Shown: positions 1 to 8,131, numbered from the stretch's first letter. The stretch is 64,000 nucleotides of DNA from Cyclobacteriaceae bacterium (GCA_019694875.1 JAIBBC010000002.1:62001-126000), one strand, 5' to 3'. Numbers and translations are program-made. Notes: generated from the letters alone by a model not told the origin.

Positions 1-151
1 AAGTGTATTTCCTTAAAGGATTTCGAGGCGTATGAGATTGCTTTGAGGGTGTAGTCTTTCAAAAATTGAAAAGGGCATTCATGTTCCTACTGTGTACACG
101 GTCTGTCGGATAGCCGATATCGTAGACGTAGTCGAATTTTTTAAGAAGTAG
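1..151 (+). pseudogene. Remnant of an XRE-family HTH regulator
   Basis: Two short readings in different frames look like pieces of a Cro/C1-type (XRE) repressor. Positions 1-51 read an FEAYEIALRV-like start of the first helix, then a stop. Positions 62-151 read KIEKGIHVPTVYTVCRIAD then EFFKK and a stop, the usual end of an HTH_3 domain. The central helix-turn-helix is missing between them, so the gene appears to be deleted and frameshifted. The 5' part may continue left of the window. The identification rests on motif recognition only. Confidence 0.4.
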
Positions 152-504
152 CCCGCTGCGGAGCGGGGACTTCACTACCATTTGCGTTAAAAGAATAATT
201 TCGCCCTGAAGCGCTAAAAACCGACATTGCGCGATTCTAGAGTATTATTATCTAAAGAATTTGGAAAAAAACTCCCTTTTGACGGTATTCAGCTTATCAG
301 AAGTTGATTTGCATAATAAGATTCTTTCGGTAATGCGGCTTACGCATACTTTACATAAATGTATCCGCCCCTCGGCCTAATTGTTCAAATAGGACAACCC
401 AGTATTTCGGCCTTTAAATGAGATCAGAATGGCGAATGGATGATTTGGCGTCGCGTGCACGGTAAGACTTAAACTTGAAGCGGCCGTATTGGGATGGCGC
501 AGCC
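152..504. other. Non-coding stretch downstream of tnsC of element A
   Basis: No convincing gene was seen in these 353 bases. A short hairpin (CCCGCTGCGGAGCGGG, 152-167) follows the XRE remnant. The tniQ gene that usually follows tnsC is not here. Confidence 0.5.
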
Positions 505-1407
505 CTAGAAAATCTTTTTCTTTTCTTCTTCCTTCGCCTTGGGAGACATGTGATCACATTTTTCCATCACAGGGATGGTGAGTTTTCTATGGCCCTTATT
601 TATGGCGTATTTGGTTGCTGCTCTTAAGAGATCGAAGATATCCCCGATCGTCCTGTCGGTATTGGAAAGAATGTAGCGCACCATCTCGTCGCTGGCGAGG
701 TTTGAGGGCTCTTCTAACGGCAACACTGCCTCAAACGAAGCCAGCAAACTGTCCATCTCCTCATTTGCGCTCCAGGGCGGGATAACAGCGGGGCGGAAGC
801 GACTTTGGAATTGTTCATCGAAACTGAAAATGTTAATGGCCTCCGGAGTTCCGGCTACGATAAAAGACAGCTGCAGCACACTGGAGATGTTCTTCATCAT
901 GTTGACGATGAGATGTTGCTGACGGGCAGTGCCAACCCCGATATGCTGGATCTCGTCGACGAGAATCACCTTGCAGTCGATCCGTTCCAGAGCATTATAT
1001 AACTGTTCGAGCTTGTTGGGGAAACTATCAGTTTTTTTCACCGTAAGTTGAACAGTTTTAAGAAGTGTGTTGACAAAAAGAATTTCTGTCGGGTCGTGCG
1101 GCATGACTGCTGCAATGACTGGAGCGTAAAGTTCTCCGGTTTCCTCGTCCAGCTCCGCTTTGTTCAATTTCGCAAAGCGTTTCAAAAGGGTGGTCTTCCC
1201 GCTGTTTGATCTTGCGACAATGATCAGGTCAGGCATCCGGTGTGTCCGGGGATGAGCAAGGATTTCCTCCATCTTATTCCAAATTGTCTCGACTGCACCA
1301 TGGCCGATCCACGGAGTTTCATCCATAAAGCGAATCTTTTTCTCCTTCGCATCAGGGCCTTGGCAGCTTTCTAGAAAACGAACCGTCCGTTCATCTAAAT
1401 GATCCAT
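505..1407 (-). CDS. tnsC: TnsC-like transposition ATPase (element A)
   Basis: This 300-residue AAA+ ATPase of the TnsC/TniB family would form the ATP-dependent bridge between the target selector and the TnsA/TnsB transposase. The Walker A motif is ARSNSGKT (about residues 65-72) and Walker B is KVILVDEIQ (about 146-154). A sensor-like GTPEA follows, and the C-terminal part has the NTDRTIGDIFDLLR motif typical of TniB proteins. The sequence RTHRMPDLIIV just before Walker A is also typical. The start overlaps the end of tnsB by 17 bp, implying translational coupling. The C-terminus is lysine/glutamate rich. It is homologous to the element B TnsC but clearly diverged, so the two elements are not recent copies of each other. 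Confidence 0.9.
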   Translation of the reverse strand: MDHLDERTVRFLESCQGPDAKEKKIRFMDETPWIGHGAVETIWNKMEEILAHPRTHRMPDLIIVARSNSGKTTLLKRFAKLNKAELDEETGELYAPVIAAVMPHDPTEILFVNTLLKTVQLTVKKTDSFPNKLEQLYNALERIDCKVILVDEIQHIGVGTARQQHLIVNMMKNISSVLQLSFIVAGTPEAINIFSFDEQFQSRFRPAVIPPWSANEEMDSLLASFEAVLPLEEPSNLASDEMVRYILSNTDRTIGDIFDLLRAATKYAINKGHRKLTIPVMEKCDHMSPKAKEEEKKKIF

Positions 1408-3280
1408 GATCGATGTTTTTAAAACGCTTGGGGGCTTTCTTAATTGTTGTTGACTCTGCTGTTACTTCCGGCGGAGCTGGATAATCGTCTATGGTTTGGG
1501 CTTTCGGCATCGGCTTGGTCTCTAGTTCAGATTTCCGGCTTTCACGCCTGCGTGCTTGTTGTGTCTTTTCAACCGCAGCACGTTCGAGTTCGCGCAGTGC
1601 CACGTATCCTCGGACGATAGCGTGAGTATCAATAGTTGCATTCTTTTTCTTCAACTCGCGTTCAACCTCCCGCTTTTCCCAGATACTTATGTCAGGGCAA
1701 CTCAGGTCAACACTTGGAATTTCGTGATATATCCTCGTGCCCGGATCAAGGAAATATATTTTTTTGATGTTACGTAAGTCCATTTTGAAGATGAACTTCT
1801 TTTTTTGCCGCTTCTTTTCAAATTCGTATTCCTCTTTCAAATTGATATAAGGGGAGAGCACGGGTGAGTAGTACTCCATATTTTCTGCCTGTACTCCTGA
1901 ACTCTGAATTGTGCGCTCATAGGATGGCATGAAGTCGAGGCGAAGTCTGTCAAAGTTTTCATAGAACTCGTTGAGTCCCGAAGCCGGCATTCCGTCTTCA
2001 CCAAGCAACCCTTTTTTTAGCTTGGCAAGCGGCGTCATTCCGATGCCGGTGTGATTGCGGATCATGTACACCTGCGTGATGTAGGTCAGAATCCATTGCT
2101 CGAACTCATCAAGGGTAAAGGCGGCCATGCGCTTGGAGTCGTATTCAAAGTATTGCCGATCTTTTATGTTTGAGAAAGTTGTTCCCGGCAGGGAATGTAT
2201 CTCTTCATTGAACGTTCCCATCATACGCTCAATGTGTGCGCCGTAACGAGGTTTTGTTTTCGGCCGCCACTGGAGCCCGATACCATATGCCAGACATGCT
2301 GACTTGAGCATATCGCTGTCGAATTCTCCGGCATTGTCTGCGTGAATTGTCGTCATCGCACCCCAGCAAGGCCACTCGCCGTCTACTTTGTACTTGGATA
2401 GCCAGTCATGCTTTGGATACATCGAATGCGCAACAGCCTGCCCGGTGCCGAAGTTACCGGGCGGATCAAGCGACAGATAATATCCAGCCGGGCATCGTGA
2501 ATACACGTCTATCAGGAGTGTTAGCCAGGGCCGTCCCAATGGCTTCCGGTAAATCGGATCTACCAAGATGATATCCAGCTTGGTATGATCAATCTGAACC
2601 ATTGAAAAGGGATGTTTGGCATCCGGAATCTTGCCCGCATGTCCCTGAAATAATTCTTCTGACTTTTGACGGCTTCTCCTGAATTTAACTGCTGTCGCTT
2701 CTCCCTTAGCTGAAATCCTTTTTTTAACTGATTTGATGTTGGGCACATCTACGCCTGCTGATTTGCATAAGATTTCAACTTCCAGATACGTTTTGGCTAC
2801 TGATTTCTTTTTGTAGTACACCGCGGCGATAGCCTGATCGATGATTTCGTCCTGTTCCTTGGAAAGTTTACTTTTTCCTTTTCCACCTCTCCCTTCCCTG
2901 TCTATCAATGCAGACAGGTGCCGGGTTTTTTGATATCGAGCACGCCATTTATATATGGTTGATACGCCGACACCATATTCCTTTGCCCTCTTCTTTAGCT
3001 TTTCCGGATCAGCATACTTGTCAACGAAAGGTAAGATAATCTCAAGACGCCATTTGGCCAGCTCCTCTTCCGCCTCCGTTAAAAGGTCCGCTGGTATCTC
3101 GGGATACAATTCCTCCAAATCGGGAATTATCGGCTTTCCCATCAGTGTGTTCTTGATGGTTCTGGTTTCGCGGGTTTCCAGATGTTCACCAACAACATGA
3201 ATTCTGTCTGACAATACCCGCTTTATCCGGTAGTTAGCCCCTTCAAAACTGAACAGTTCGTCTTTAATAAGGTTGATCAT
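1391..3280 (-). CDS. tnsB: TnsB-like DDE transposase (element A)
   Basis: This 629-residue retroviral-integrase-fold transposase would bind the transposon ends and join the 3' ends to target DNA. The catalytic triad is visible as D231 (VQIDHTKLD), D315 (IHADNAGEF) and E351 (YGAHIERMMGT), giving the D-D(35)E spacing of TnsB/TniA. An N-terminal HTH region (VSTIYKWRARYQ, about residues 106-117) and a second helical domain precede the core. A beta-barrel domain and a basic, proline-containing tail that may contact TnsC follow it. It sits 4 bp after tnsA and overlaps tnsC by 17 bp, so the three genes form one operon. Confidence 0.92.
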   Translation of the reverse strand: MINLIKDELFSFEGANYRIKRVLSDRIHVVGEHLETRETRTIKNTLMGKPIIPDLEELYPEIPADLLTEAEEELAKWRLEIILPFVDKYADPEKLKKRAKEYGVGVSTIYKWRARYQKTRHLSALIDREGRGGKGKSKLSKEQDEIIDQAIAAVYYKKKSVAKTYLEVEILCKSAGVDVPNIKSVKKRISAKGEATAVKFRRSRQKSEELFQGHAGKIPDAKHPFSMVQIDHTKLDIILVDPIYRKPLGRPWLTLLIDVYSRCPAGYYLSLDPPGNFGTGQAVAHSMYPKHDWLSKYKVDGEWPCWGAMTTIHADNAGEFDSDMLKSACLAYGIGLQWRPKTKPRYGAHIERMMGTFNEEIHSLPGTTFSNIKDRQYFEYDSKRMAAFTLDEFEQWILTYITQVYMIRNHTGIGMTPLAKLKKGLLGEDGMPASGLNEFYENFDRLRLDFMPSYERTIQSSGVQAENMEYYSPVLSPYINLKEEYEFEKKRQKKKFIFKMDLRNIKKIYFLDPGTRIYHEIPSVDLSCPDISIWEKREVERELKKKNATIDTHAIVRGYVALRELERAAVEKTQQARRRESRKSELETKPMPKAQTIDDYPAPPEVTAESTTIKKAPKRFKNIDHGSFR

Positions 3281-3284
3281 ATTG

Positions 3285-4019
3285 TCACGATTTGATGTAC
3301 CATAATGGCGTTTGCATGGTTAGGTCCTGAGTTAAATCACATTTGATTATCCGTTTTGCTACCAGGTACCACAATGCAGGCACCAAGGCTGCTCTTCGAT
3401 AAAAATCTGTCGCCCCGATGTTGATGATGTCGCGGGGCGTTGCGGAATCTTCAAGTTCGTGCATAGCATCCATCACGTTTTCTATCAGCCCCAGACCCGG
3501 TGTATTCCTCAAATAGGGTGTCAGGAACTTGGCGTTCCGTACATAAGGAGTATTCAGCTCAACTTCTGTGATGATTTTAAAGCGCCATCCCTTCGTGTCG
3601 CAAAATCGCATTGCCTGCACATATTTATTCTTCAGATCGAGCCAGTCTTTCTTTAAGTACCGTCGCATCTTCACTTCAAAAACGGTGGGCTTTTCATTTT
3701 TGAATTCTTCAATTTCTGTGTTGTAGAACGCAAGGAAATCGGGCGTGTATTTGGCAGGTTTGCCCTTGAGATTAACGTACGGTATCTCAATCGGCTGCGG
3801 TGTAAACCTCTTCACAGCAATTGAAAACTCGAGGAAGTAAGCCATGTCTTTTTCGGGCGTACTTTCGTAATCCACCATCGCATTGTTTTTCCTGCTAGGG
3901 ATTATTCCCGGGGAAGTAAAACCATTGCTCTTTACCCGTCTTACCGACTTTAGGAACTCTTCTCGCATTTTAATGGCCAGTTTGCCGGCGTTCTCATATT
4001 TTAGTAATGACTTTCTCAT
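3285..4019 (-). CDS. tnsA: TnsA-like endonuclease (element A)
   Basis: This 244-residue TnsA family protein is the restriction-endonuclease-like subunit that cuts the 5' ends of the transposon, allowing cut-and-paste movement with TnsB. Catalytic positions are recognisable: acidic residues in YESTPEKD and LEF (about 51-64), D94 in TPDFLAFYN, and E115-V-K117 in PTVFEVK. The C-terminal winged-helix part (about 180-244) contains the WYLVAKR segment seen in TnsA proteins. It is the first gene inward from the right end, 61 bp from the boundary. Its 5' leader CCATTATAAAATGAGAA is shared almost exactly with tnsA of element B. Confidence 0.9.
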   Translation of the reverse strand: MRKSLLKYENAGKLAIKMREEFLKSVRRVKSNGFTSPGIIPSRKNNAMVDYESTPEKDMAYFLEFSIAVKRFTPQPIEIPYVNLKGKPAKYTPDFLAFYNTEIEEFKNEKPTVFEVKMRRYLKKDWLDLKNKYVQAMRFCDTKGWRFKIITEVELNTPYVRNAKFLTPYLRNTPGLGLIENVMDAMHELEDSATPRDIINIGATDFYRRAALVPALWYLVAKRIIKCDLTQDLTMQTPLWYIKS

Positions 4020-4080
4020 TTTATAATGGTCAAATGCCCTGTTTTATTGCCTTTTTTCTCATTATTTTTTAACAATCACA
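4020..4080 (-). repeat. Right end of element A with terminal repeat
   Basis: Read inward from 4080 on the minus strand the end begins TGTGATTGTTAAAAAATAA, and tnsA starts 61 bp in. The exact last base is inferred from the resumption of the comM reading frame. The partner end and the target duplication (perhaps CTGTA at 4081-4085) lie outside the window and could not be checked. Confidence 0.55.
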
Positions 4081-4691
4081 CTGTATTTTAAAATCATCCG
4101 GACAAATCACCACTGAAAAACTCGAAGAGTATGTGATTATGGGCGAGCTTGCGCTTGATGGAACCCTTCGCCCCATCAAAGGCGCTTTGCCGATCGCAAT
4201 CCAGGCACGAAAAGAAAATTATAAAGGCTTTATTCTTCCGGCTGACAATGCGCGGGAAGCAGCCATCGTCAATAACATCGACATCATTCCGGTTTCCACT
4301 GTGGAAGAGGCAATTGATTTTCTCGAAGAGAAACTTGTTATCGAACCGGTTAAGATTGATACACGGCTGATCTTTACTGCGCACATGAACAGCTATGATA
4401 CCGATTTTAAAGATGTGCAGGGCCAGGAAAACATCAAACGTGCACTGGAGATTGCGGCAGCGGGTGGGCACAACGTGATTATGATCGGGCCGCCCGGAGC
4501 CGGCAAAACCATGCTGGCGAAACGCCTGTCAACCATTCTTCCGCCCTTAACACTGAACGAAGCGCTCGAGACTACGAAGATTCATTCCGTGGCCGGTAAG
4601 ATCGACAAGAATGCGTCATTGATTTCAACACGGCCGCATCGCAGTCCGCACCACACAATCAGCGATGTGGCGCTGGTAGGAGGCGGAGGTA
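4081..4691 (+). pseudogene. comM: comM/yifB, middle fragment between two transposons
   Basis: This is the central part of a ComM-family AAA+ protein (Mg-chelatase-like, a branch-migration helicase in natural transformation). The frame reads from CILKSSGQITTEKLEEY through MGELALDGTLRPIKG, the Walker A motif GPPGAGKT and STRPHRSPHH, to DVALVGGGG, where element B begins. Roughly the first 90 residues are missing, cut off by element A. The Walker B half lies at 29971-30649. Joining this fragment to the right-hand one at GGGG/NPQPG restores the frame exactly, so element B inserted cleanly into an intact coding frame. The in-frame ATG at 4133 is internal, and no functional ComM can be made from this piece. 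Confidence 0.93.
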
Positions 4692-4740
4692 TGTCAATTC
4701 CAGAAAATATTTCGAAAAATCATTAAATAATTCGAAAACT
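4692..4740 (+). repeat. Left end of element B: terminal repeat and putative TnsB sites
   Basis: The terminal repeat TGTCAATTCC is followed by two copies of TTCGAAAA at 4711-4718 and 4731-4738, exactly 20 bp (two helical turns) apart. The right end carries the same motif on the other strand at 29945-29952, about 19 bp from the terminus, close to the offset of the first left copy. This spacing suits arrays of TnsB-binding sites in Tn7-type ends. Binding itself is inferred. Confidence 0.7.
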
Positions 4741-4855
4741 TCAGAAGGAGATTACATTTAAAAGTGGGGATTTTTAATTAAAAAATGGGAATCTACCCTT
4801 GTGTACTCTCCAATGACACGTTTTGACAGTTTCTGACCATAACTTAACGGTCACT

Positions 4856-5491
4856 ATGCAAAAGATCATCTTTATTAGTACTGTACATAGGGAAATTGGA
4901 AAATGTAACTCTGATGAGTTATTCAAGATCATTGAAGGCATAGCTCCGGAAGTTGTTTTTTTGGAAGCTGATGATCAGACTTATTCAAGTTATGAACAAT
5001 ATCTGCTCTCCACCTATGGTGTATATCATCAGAAATTGGAGATTGCTGCAATCCAAAAATACGGACATAGCACATCCTTCGAATACGTTACTGTCTGTGA
5101 TGTTGAGTTATCTGATGCATTTCATAAGAAAATCAAAATAGCCTGTCAAAATAGAAAGATGCAGAGTTTGATTGATAATTTCAAGGCATTGGAAGCGGAG
5201 TATGGGTTTATGTTCCTCAACAGTCAAGAGTGTGTTGATCTTCAAGAAGAAATGCGGCTGCTCGAAAATATCATTTTGAATGATGATGTCTTGGATAAAG
5301 AAGTGAAAGCAAGCATCGAAGCTTACGAGAATTCAATGATTCGAAACATATATGATTACAGTAGGAATAATAAGTTTAGTTCGGCGATTTTTATGTGTGG
5401 TGCTGCACACAGGAAATCAATCATTGAAAAGATCGAAAAGGCAAACAATGAAGAGCAATTGAATTTGGCTTGGACGGTTTTTGGAAGTTGA
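4856..5491 (+). CDS. TraB/GumN (TIKI-like) superfamily protein, putative
   Basis: This 211-residue protein has no signal peptide. The N-terminus KIIFISTVHREIG, then SDELFKIIEGIAPEVVFLEAD, resembles the TraB/PrgY/GumN family: a conserved GxxH-like histidine near residue 10 and a glutamate about 30 residues later. A second histidine segment (MCGAAHRKSIIEKI) near the C-terminus matches the usual end of that fold. Some members are metalloproteases, but whether this one is catalytic is unknown. The ATG at 4856 is preferred over the upstream start at 4823 because the family motif begins directly after it. It is the first cargo gene, reading inward 164 bp from the left end. Confidence 0.5.
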   Translation: MQKIIFISTVHREIGKCNSDELFKIIEGIAPEVVFLEADDQTYSSYEQYLLSTYGVYHQKLEIAAIQKYGHSTSFEYVTVCDVELSDAFHKKIKIACQNRKMQSLIDNFKALEAEYGFMFLNSQECVDLQEEMRLLENIILNDDVLDKEVKASIEAYENSMIRNIYDYSRNNKFSSAIFMCGAAHRKSIIEKIEKANNEEQLNLAWTVFGS

Positions 5492-5951
5492 GCTGTTGAC
5501 CGTTCCAGGGCTCCTTAATCACTTCATAATGGAATCTCAGAAATTCATCAGGACATTTCATGACTTCAGGTGGAAAAAACCAGTTTACCAGCGGGCGTTG
5601 TTGTTTTTTTTGGCTCAATACTGATCCTTGGAATTTATATATCAAGTCTTTTATCGCGATGAACAGTCGTTACTCTAAATCCAGGTTGATCAGATAATTA
5701 TCAGATGGTGCGTTTGATGTTGACCAAATGCCGCGAACTGATTCACCCAATATTACTGATGGTGCAGGTGCGAATTTGAAAGTCATTTTATGTGCAGAGT
5801 TTTGCGAAAGCTACAAAATGAATGTCCTTTGGCCTGTTTTATATAGGAGTAACTCCTATGCCAAGTGTGAATCTTTATATAATTCTATTAATTCGAGAAA
5901 AACATATCGTTGGTATCAACAATTATTTCTAAACTTCATTAGTTTAGAAAT
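5492..5951. other. Intergenic stretch with palindrome and possible gene fragment
   Basis: 460 bases without an intact gene. On the minus strand, 5645 down to about 5500 reads a protein-like segment (RPLVNWFFPPEVMKCPDEF, then LRFHYEVIKEPWNG) that runs without a break into the end of the preceding gene. It may be the remnant of a lost gene but was not identified. The plus-strand open frame 5728-5994 looks spurious. The 17-bp palindrome at 5843-5859 lies 93 bp before the TnsE-like start. Confidence 0.4.
5843..5859. repeat. Dispersed cargo palindrome, copy 1
   Basis: A perfect 8+1+8 palindrome ATAGGAGTAACTCCTAT. Near-identical copies occur at 13060-13076, 8110-8126 (one mismatch) and 22716-22732 (imperfect), with a half site at 22785. 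All are in gaps between cargo modules of element B. It could be an operator for a shared repressor or a recombination or transposon-end relic; the sequence alone does not decide. Confidence 0.75.
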
Positions 5952-7778
5952 ATGGCTGAGAATGAAGAACCCGCTAAGAAAAGAGGCCTTTTGAGTCTTT
6001 ACCTTAATGAAACACTTGCCAACCCTCAATTTCCAAGGCTTCTTTCCTGGGTTGGGAGAATTAAAAAGGAACTCGACGAGCGTGTAGTGGAATGTGCGTT
6101 TGTATCAGCAAAGGGTGAAAGAATCACTATGCCGTTTTCACCTGATAATTTTCCTATCGACAGGAGGCATGAGAGATTTGCCGAACGGAATATCAGGATT
6201 TCAGTTGCGCCGTTTTTGCGTATTGGAACGCTTTGGAAGGACGGCGCTGAGATGAGTGATCATAATCATGCTCAATATAAGAAACGGGTCTTTCGAATAG
6301 AAAAACCGTTGGCTGACAAGCCTGTGCAGTTTTATACTACACCAACATTTAGGAGTTTCGAGAAGCAGTTCCCATTTCCTAATAATATAGCGGCAAAGTC
6401 TTTTGTTTTAAGTTTCCGTGATGTGAAAATTGCCGGTGGCCCCGAGGCACCTGTGCTCAATGTCACTATACCATGCTATGAGATTGCCAGGTTTTATTTT
6501 TTTAACTCAAGCACTGCCACAAGAGCGGTTCTGACTCCAGGCAGTCTTCATCCAAGTTCAAACAAGTTTTTTAAGCCAGAAGATCATATTGTTCCTGTTT
6601 CGGGAACGAGCGTGCTAACAATGCCAAAAATTGTTTTAAGAATACCAACAAAAACGGATCGCTTAGTCACTGCACGAATTGCCTTCTCATCGGAAGCAAG
6701 ACAGTCCGTTTCAATGATCCAGGCGTCAGTCCTGGACAAAGGGAATTACGGATACATTAAGGCTACGTTTCCGTTTTCGACGCCAACCGATTTGGAAGTG
6801 CTGGGCATCGAGATAACCGATCCGAACGGAGCGATAAAGTCATTTCTGGTGTTGGAAATACTGAGTTGTACCGGACAATTTCCTTTTGACGGTTTTGAGT
6901 ACTCATACGACTGGCAAATTACTGAACCTGGTAGCGAGCCACCTGCTGATGACTCCGATCCGAAGGACAAAGAAAAAGGAGCTGGTCATGAGGGCAAAAC
7001 GCCTGGCAACCCGGTTCCCCCGACCACTGACCCACCTTCGCCTACGTCCAATGGACCTGGCTACCTCGGAGGCAGAATTTACATTGGCAGAATTGCCGGT
7101 ACGCGGTTCAAGTCGGCACCCCCTGAAGAGAAGCTGGAATATGTTAAACCGAAGGTTGAGACGGATGGAAATAAAAGGCCGCCCTGGAATTATAGTCCTC
7201 ATGGCTACAGTGATAAAGAGCATAATTCAGAAAATGCGGCACAACCTAAACTTGAAGCTAGAACAATCGATGATCCTGATACACTCAAACATAACAAGGA
7301 ACGTTTTGAGAAGTTTAACTTGATCTGCCAGGGGATTGCTGATATGTCCGGGATGGACGTTTCTTTTCTGACAAATGAGCTGTCGGTTGATAACCGGAAC
7401 TTCTATCCCATTTTGAATGAGCCTTACAAGTATTTTAGTTGGTGCTACAATGCGAAAGATAAGCCAAGAGAATATAGCTTGGCACATATCGCTTATCTTG
7501 GTGAAACGCATTTTTACATTATCGAACATTCCGAGCGTCACGGTGAAGAGAAGATTGGAATGCGGGTGATTCGCAAGAAGTCGGCGAAACATCGTCCCGG
7601 CATCTATGAGATGATTAGTAACTTCGAATGGGATGCAATCCTGACTTCCTTCGGCAGGAATCATGGAAAATTGACTGGACTCAAATCAACCTATGAGGTA
7701 TTCAGTTTGTATCATACAGAGAATGCTAGCATAGAGCGAATGATCAAGACAATCATTAAACGAGCGGAAATCATATAA
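5952..7778 (+). CDS. TnsE-like protein, putative
   Basis: 608 residues, no signal peptide or membrane segment. Three parts agree by eye with Tn7 TnsE, the factor directing transposition to conjugating plasmids and replication structures. First, VTIPCYEIARFYFFNSS near residue 175 matches the TnsE region HIPQLELARSLFLINS. Second, a beta-rich stretch with FPFSTPTDLEVLGIEI and KSFLVLEIL (about 270-305) follows it. Third, after an acidic, proline-rich linker (about 325-440), a C-terminal domain with LAHIAYLGETHFYIIEHSE and a final ERMIKTIIKRAEII helix resembles the DNA-binding TnsE C-terminal domain. The gene reads inward near the left end, far from tnsABC-tniQ, whereas in Tn7 tnsE is grouped with them. 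The assignment is from remembered sequence and needs a profile search. Confidence 0.55.
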   Translation: MAENEEPAKKRGLLSLYLNETLANPQFPRLLSWVGRIKKELDERVVECAFVSAKGERITMPFSPDNFPIDRRHERFAERNIRISVAPFLRIGTLWKDGAEMSDHNHAQYKKRVFRIEKPLADKPVQFYTTPTFRSFEKQFPFPNNIAAKSFVLSFRDVKIAGGPEAPVLNVTIPCYEIARFYFFNSSTATRAVLTPGSLHPSSNKFFKPEDHIVPVSGTSVLTMPKIVLRIPTKTDRLVTARIAFSSEARQSVSMIQASVLDKGNYGYIKATFPFSTPTDLEVLGIEITDPNGAIKSFLVLEILSCTGQFPFDGFEYSYDWQITEPGSEPPADDSDPKDKEKGAGHEGKTPGNPVPPTTDPPSPTSNGPGYLGGRIYIGRIAGTRFKSAPPEEKLEYVKPKVETDGNKRPPWNYSPHGYSDKEHNSENAAQPKLEARTIDDPDTLKHNKERFEKFNLICQGIADMSGMDVSFLTNELSVDNRNFYPILNEPYKYFSWCYNAKDKPREYSLAHIAYLGETHFYIIEHSERHGEEKIGMRVIRKKSAKHRPGIYEMISNFEWDAILTSFGRNHGKLTGLKSTYEVFSLYHTENASIERMIKTIIKRAEII

Positions 7779-7844
7779 AGGTTATTTTATCTGAAGGCAA
7801 GCAATACGAATTATTGTTTGTATTGTCAATGGGATAACCGCTAA

Positions 7845-8129
7845 ATAGCAAAAGCAAAGAATTTAGGGCACGGTGGTGATCGAACAAGCAGTAGGGTGAT
7901 TCACCCTACTGATCTCCCTAAAACCAAGAACGAATAAATGTTCATGCAGCTTGAGAAAGAACGGCCGGACCTGCTCAAGAAAGTCGTTAGGGGCGAGTTG
8001 TCCGCCAATAAAGCCTTTTTAGAGGCGGGCATTCAAAGCCCGCGAATCCAGGCTACGGCGCAAACTGCCTTGATGACTTGTCCTCTACAAATAATTTCTC
8101 TATTTGTCAATAGGAGTTACTCCCATTGA
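7845..8129 (+). pseudogene. Broken small ParB/regulator-like gene fragment
   Basis: One frame reads AKAKNLGHGGDRTSSRVI, DLPKTKNE, a stop codon at 7935, then directly MFMQLEKERPDLLKKVV and RGELSANKAFLEAGI. The tail motif (K-x-RPDLLxKVVxGELSANxAxxEAG) is common at the C-terminus of small plasmid, phage and island proteins that also carry a GGDR segment, and is normally continuous. The stop therefore looks like a nonsense mutation in a decayed gene that has also lost its 5' part. The conserved motif ends near 8045 and the rest of the frame is probably random. The product's function is unknown. Confidence 0.5.
7891..7909. repeat. Palindrome GTAGGGTGATTCACCCTAC
   Basis: A perfect 9+1+9 palindrome (one more matching pair outside) within the decayed gene fragment. 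Its core GGGTGATTCACCC recurs at 35335-35347 in the flanking chromosome, upstream of the DUF4199 gene. It may be an operator or a hairpin; no function is shown. Confidence 0.6.
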
Positions 8130-8131
8130 CA
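8105..8131. repeat. Dispersed cargo palindrome, copy 2 (extended)
   Basis: A 13+1+13 palindrome with one mismatch, TGTCAATAGGAGT around a central T. Its outer seven bases TGTCAAT/ATTGACA equal the first seven bases of element B's own termini. It lies 75 bp upstream of the ubiquitin-like gene, so it could act as an operator of that operon or be a relic of transposon ends. Confidence 0.7.

Larger units (their letters stand above)
1..4080. mobile_element. Tn7-like element A, right part (left end outside window)
   Basis: The element encodes TnsA, TnsB and TnsC in the order and direction expected inward from a Tn7 right end. tnsA starts 61 bp inside the boundary and all three genes read leftward. 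The boundary at about 4080 is placed where comM coding sequence (reading ILKSSGQITTEKLEEY) begins. The inward-read end starts TGTGATTGTTAAAAAATAA, with the TGT terminus typical of this superfamily. No tniQ/tnsD gene lies directly after tnsC inside the window, so the target selector and the other end must be further left, or be lost. It is clearly distinct from element B: the terminal repeats differ and the proteins are only distantly alike. Confidence 0.8.

Noticed and set aside
4133-4726. A stand-alone 197-residue protein gene
   Set aside because: It is internal comM sequence cut at both sides; its ATG is a mid-gene methionine and the last 12 codons come from the transposon end.
5728-5994. 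88-residue open frame on the plus strand
   Set aside because: The composition is not protein-like, it spans the palindrome and it overlaps the TnsE-like start.
6886-7323. Long alternative-frame open frames inside the TnsE-like gene
   Set aside because: They come from the low-complexity Pro/Lys linker region and lack start signals; the main frame shows continuous domain sequence.
5952-7778. TnsE-like gene as part of the ubiquitin-like operon
   Set aside because: A 428-bp gap with a decayed gene and two palindromes separates them.
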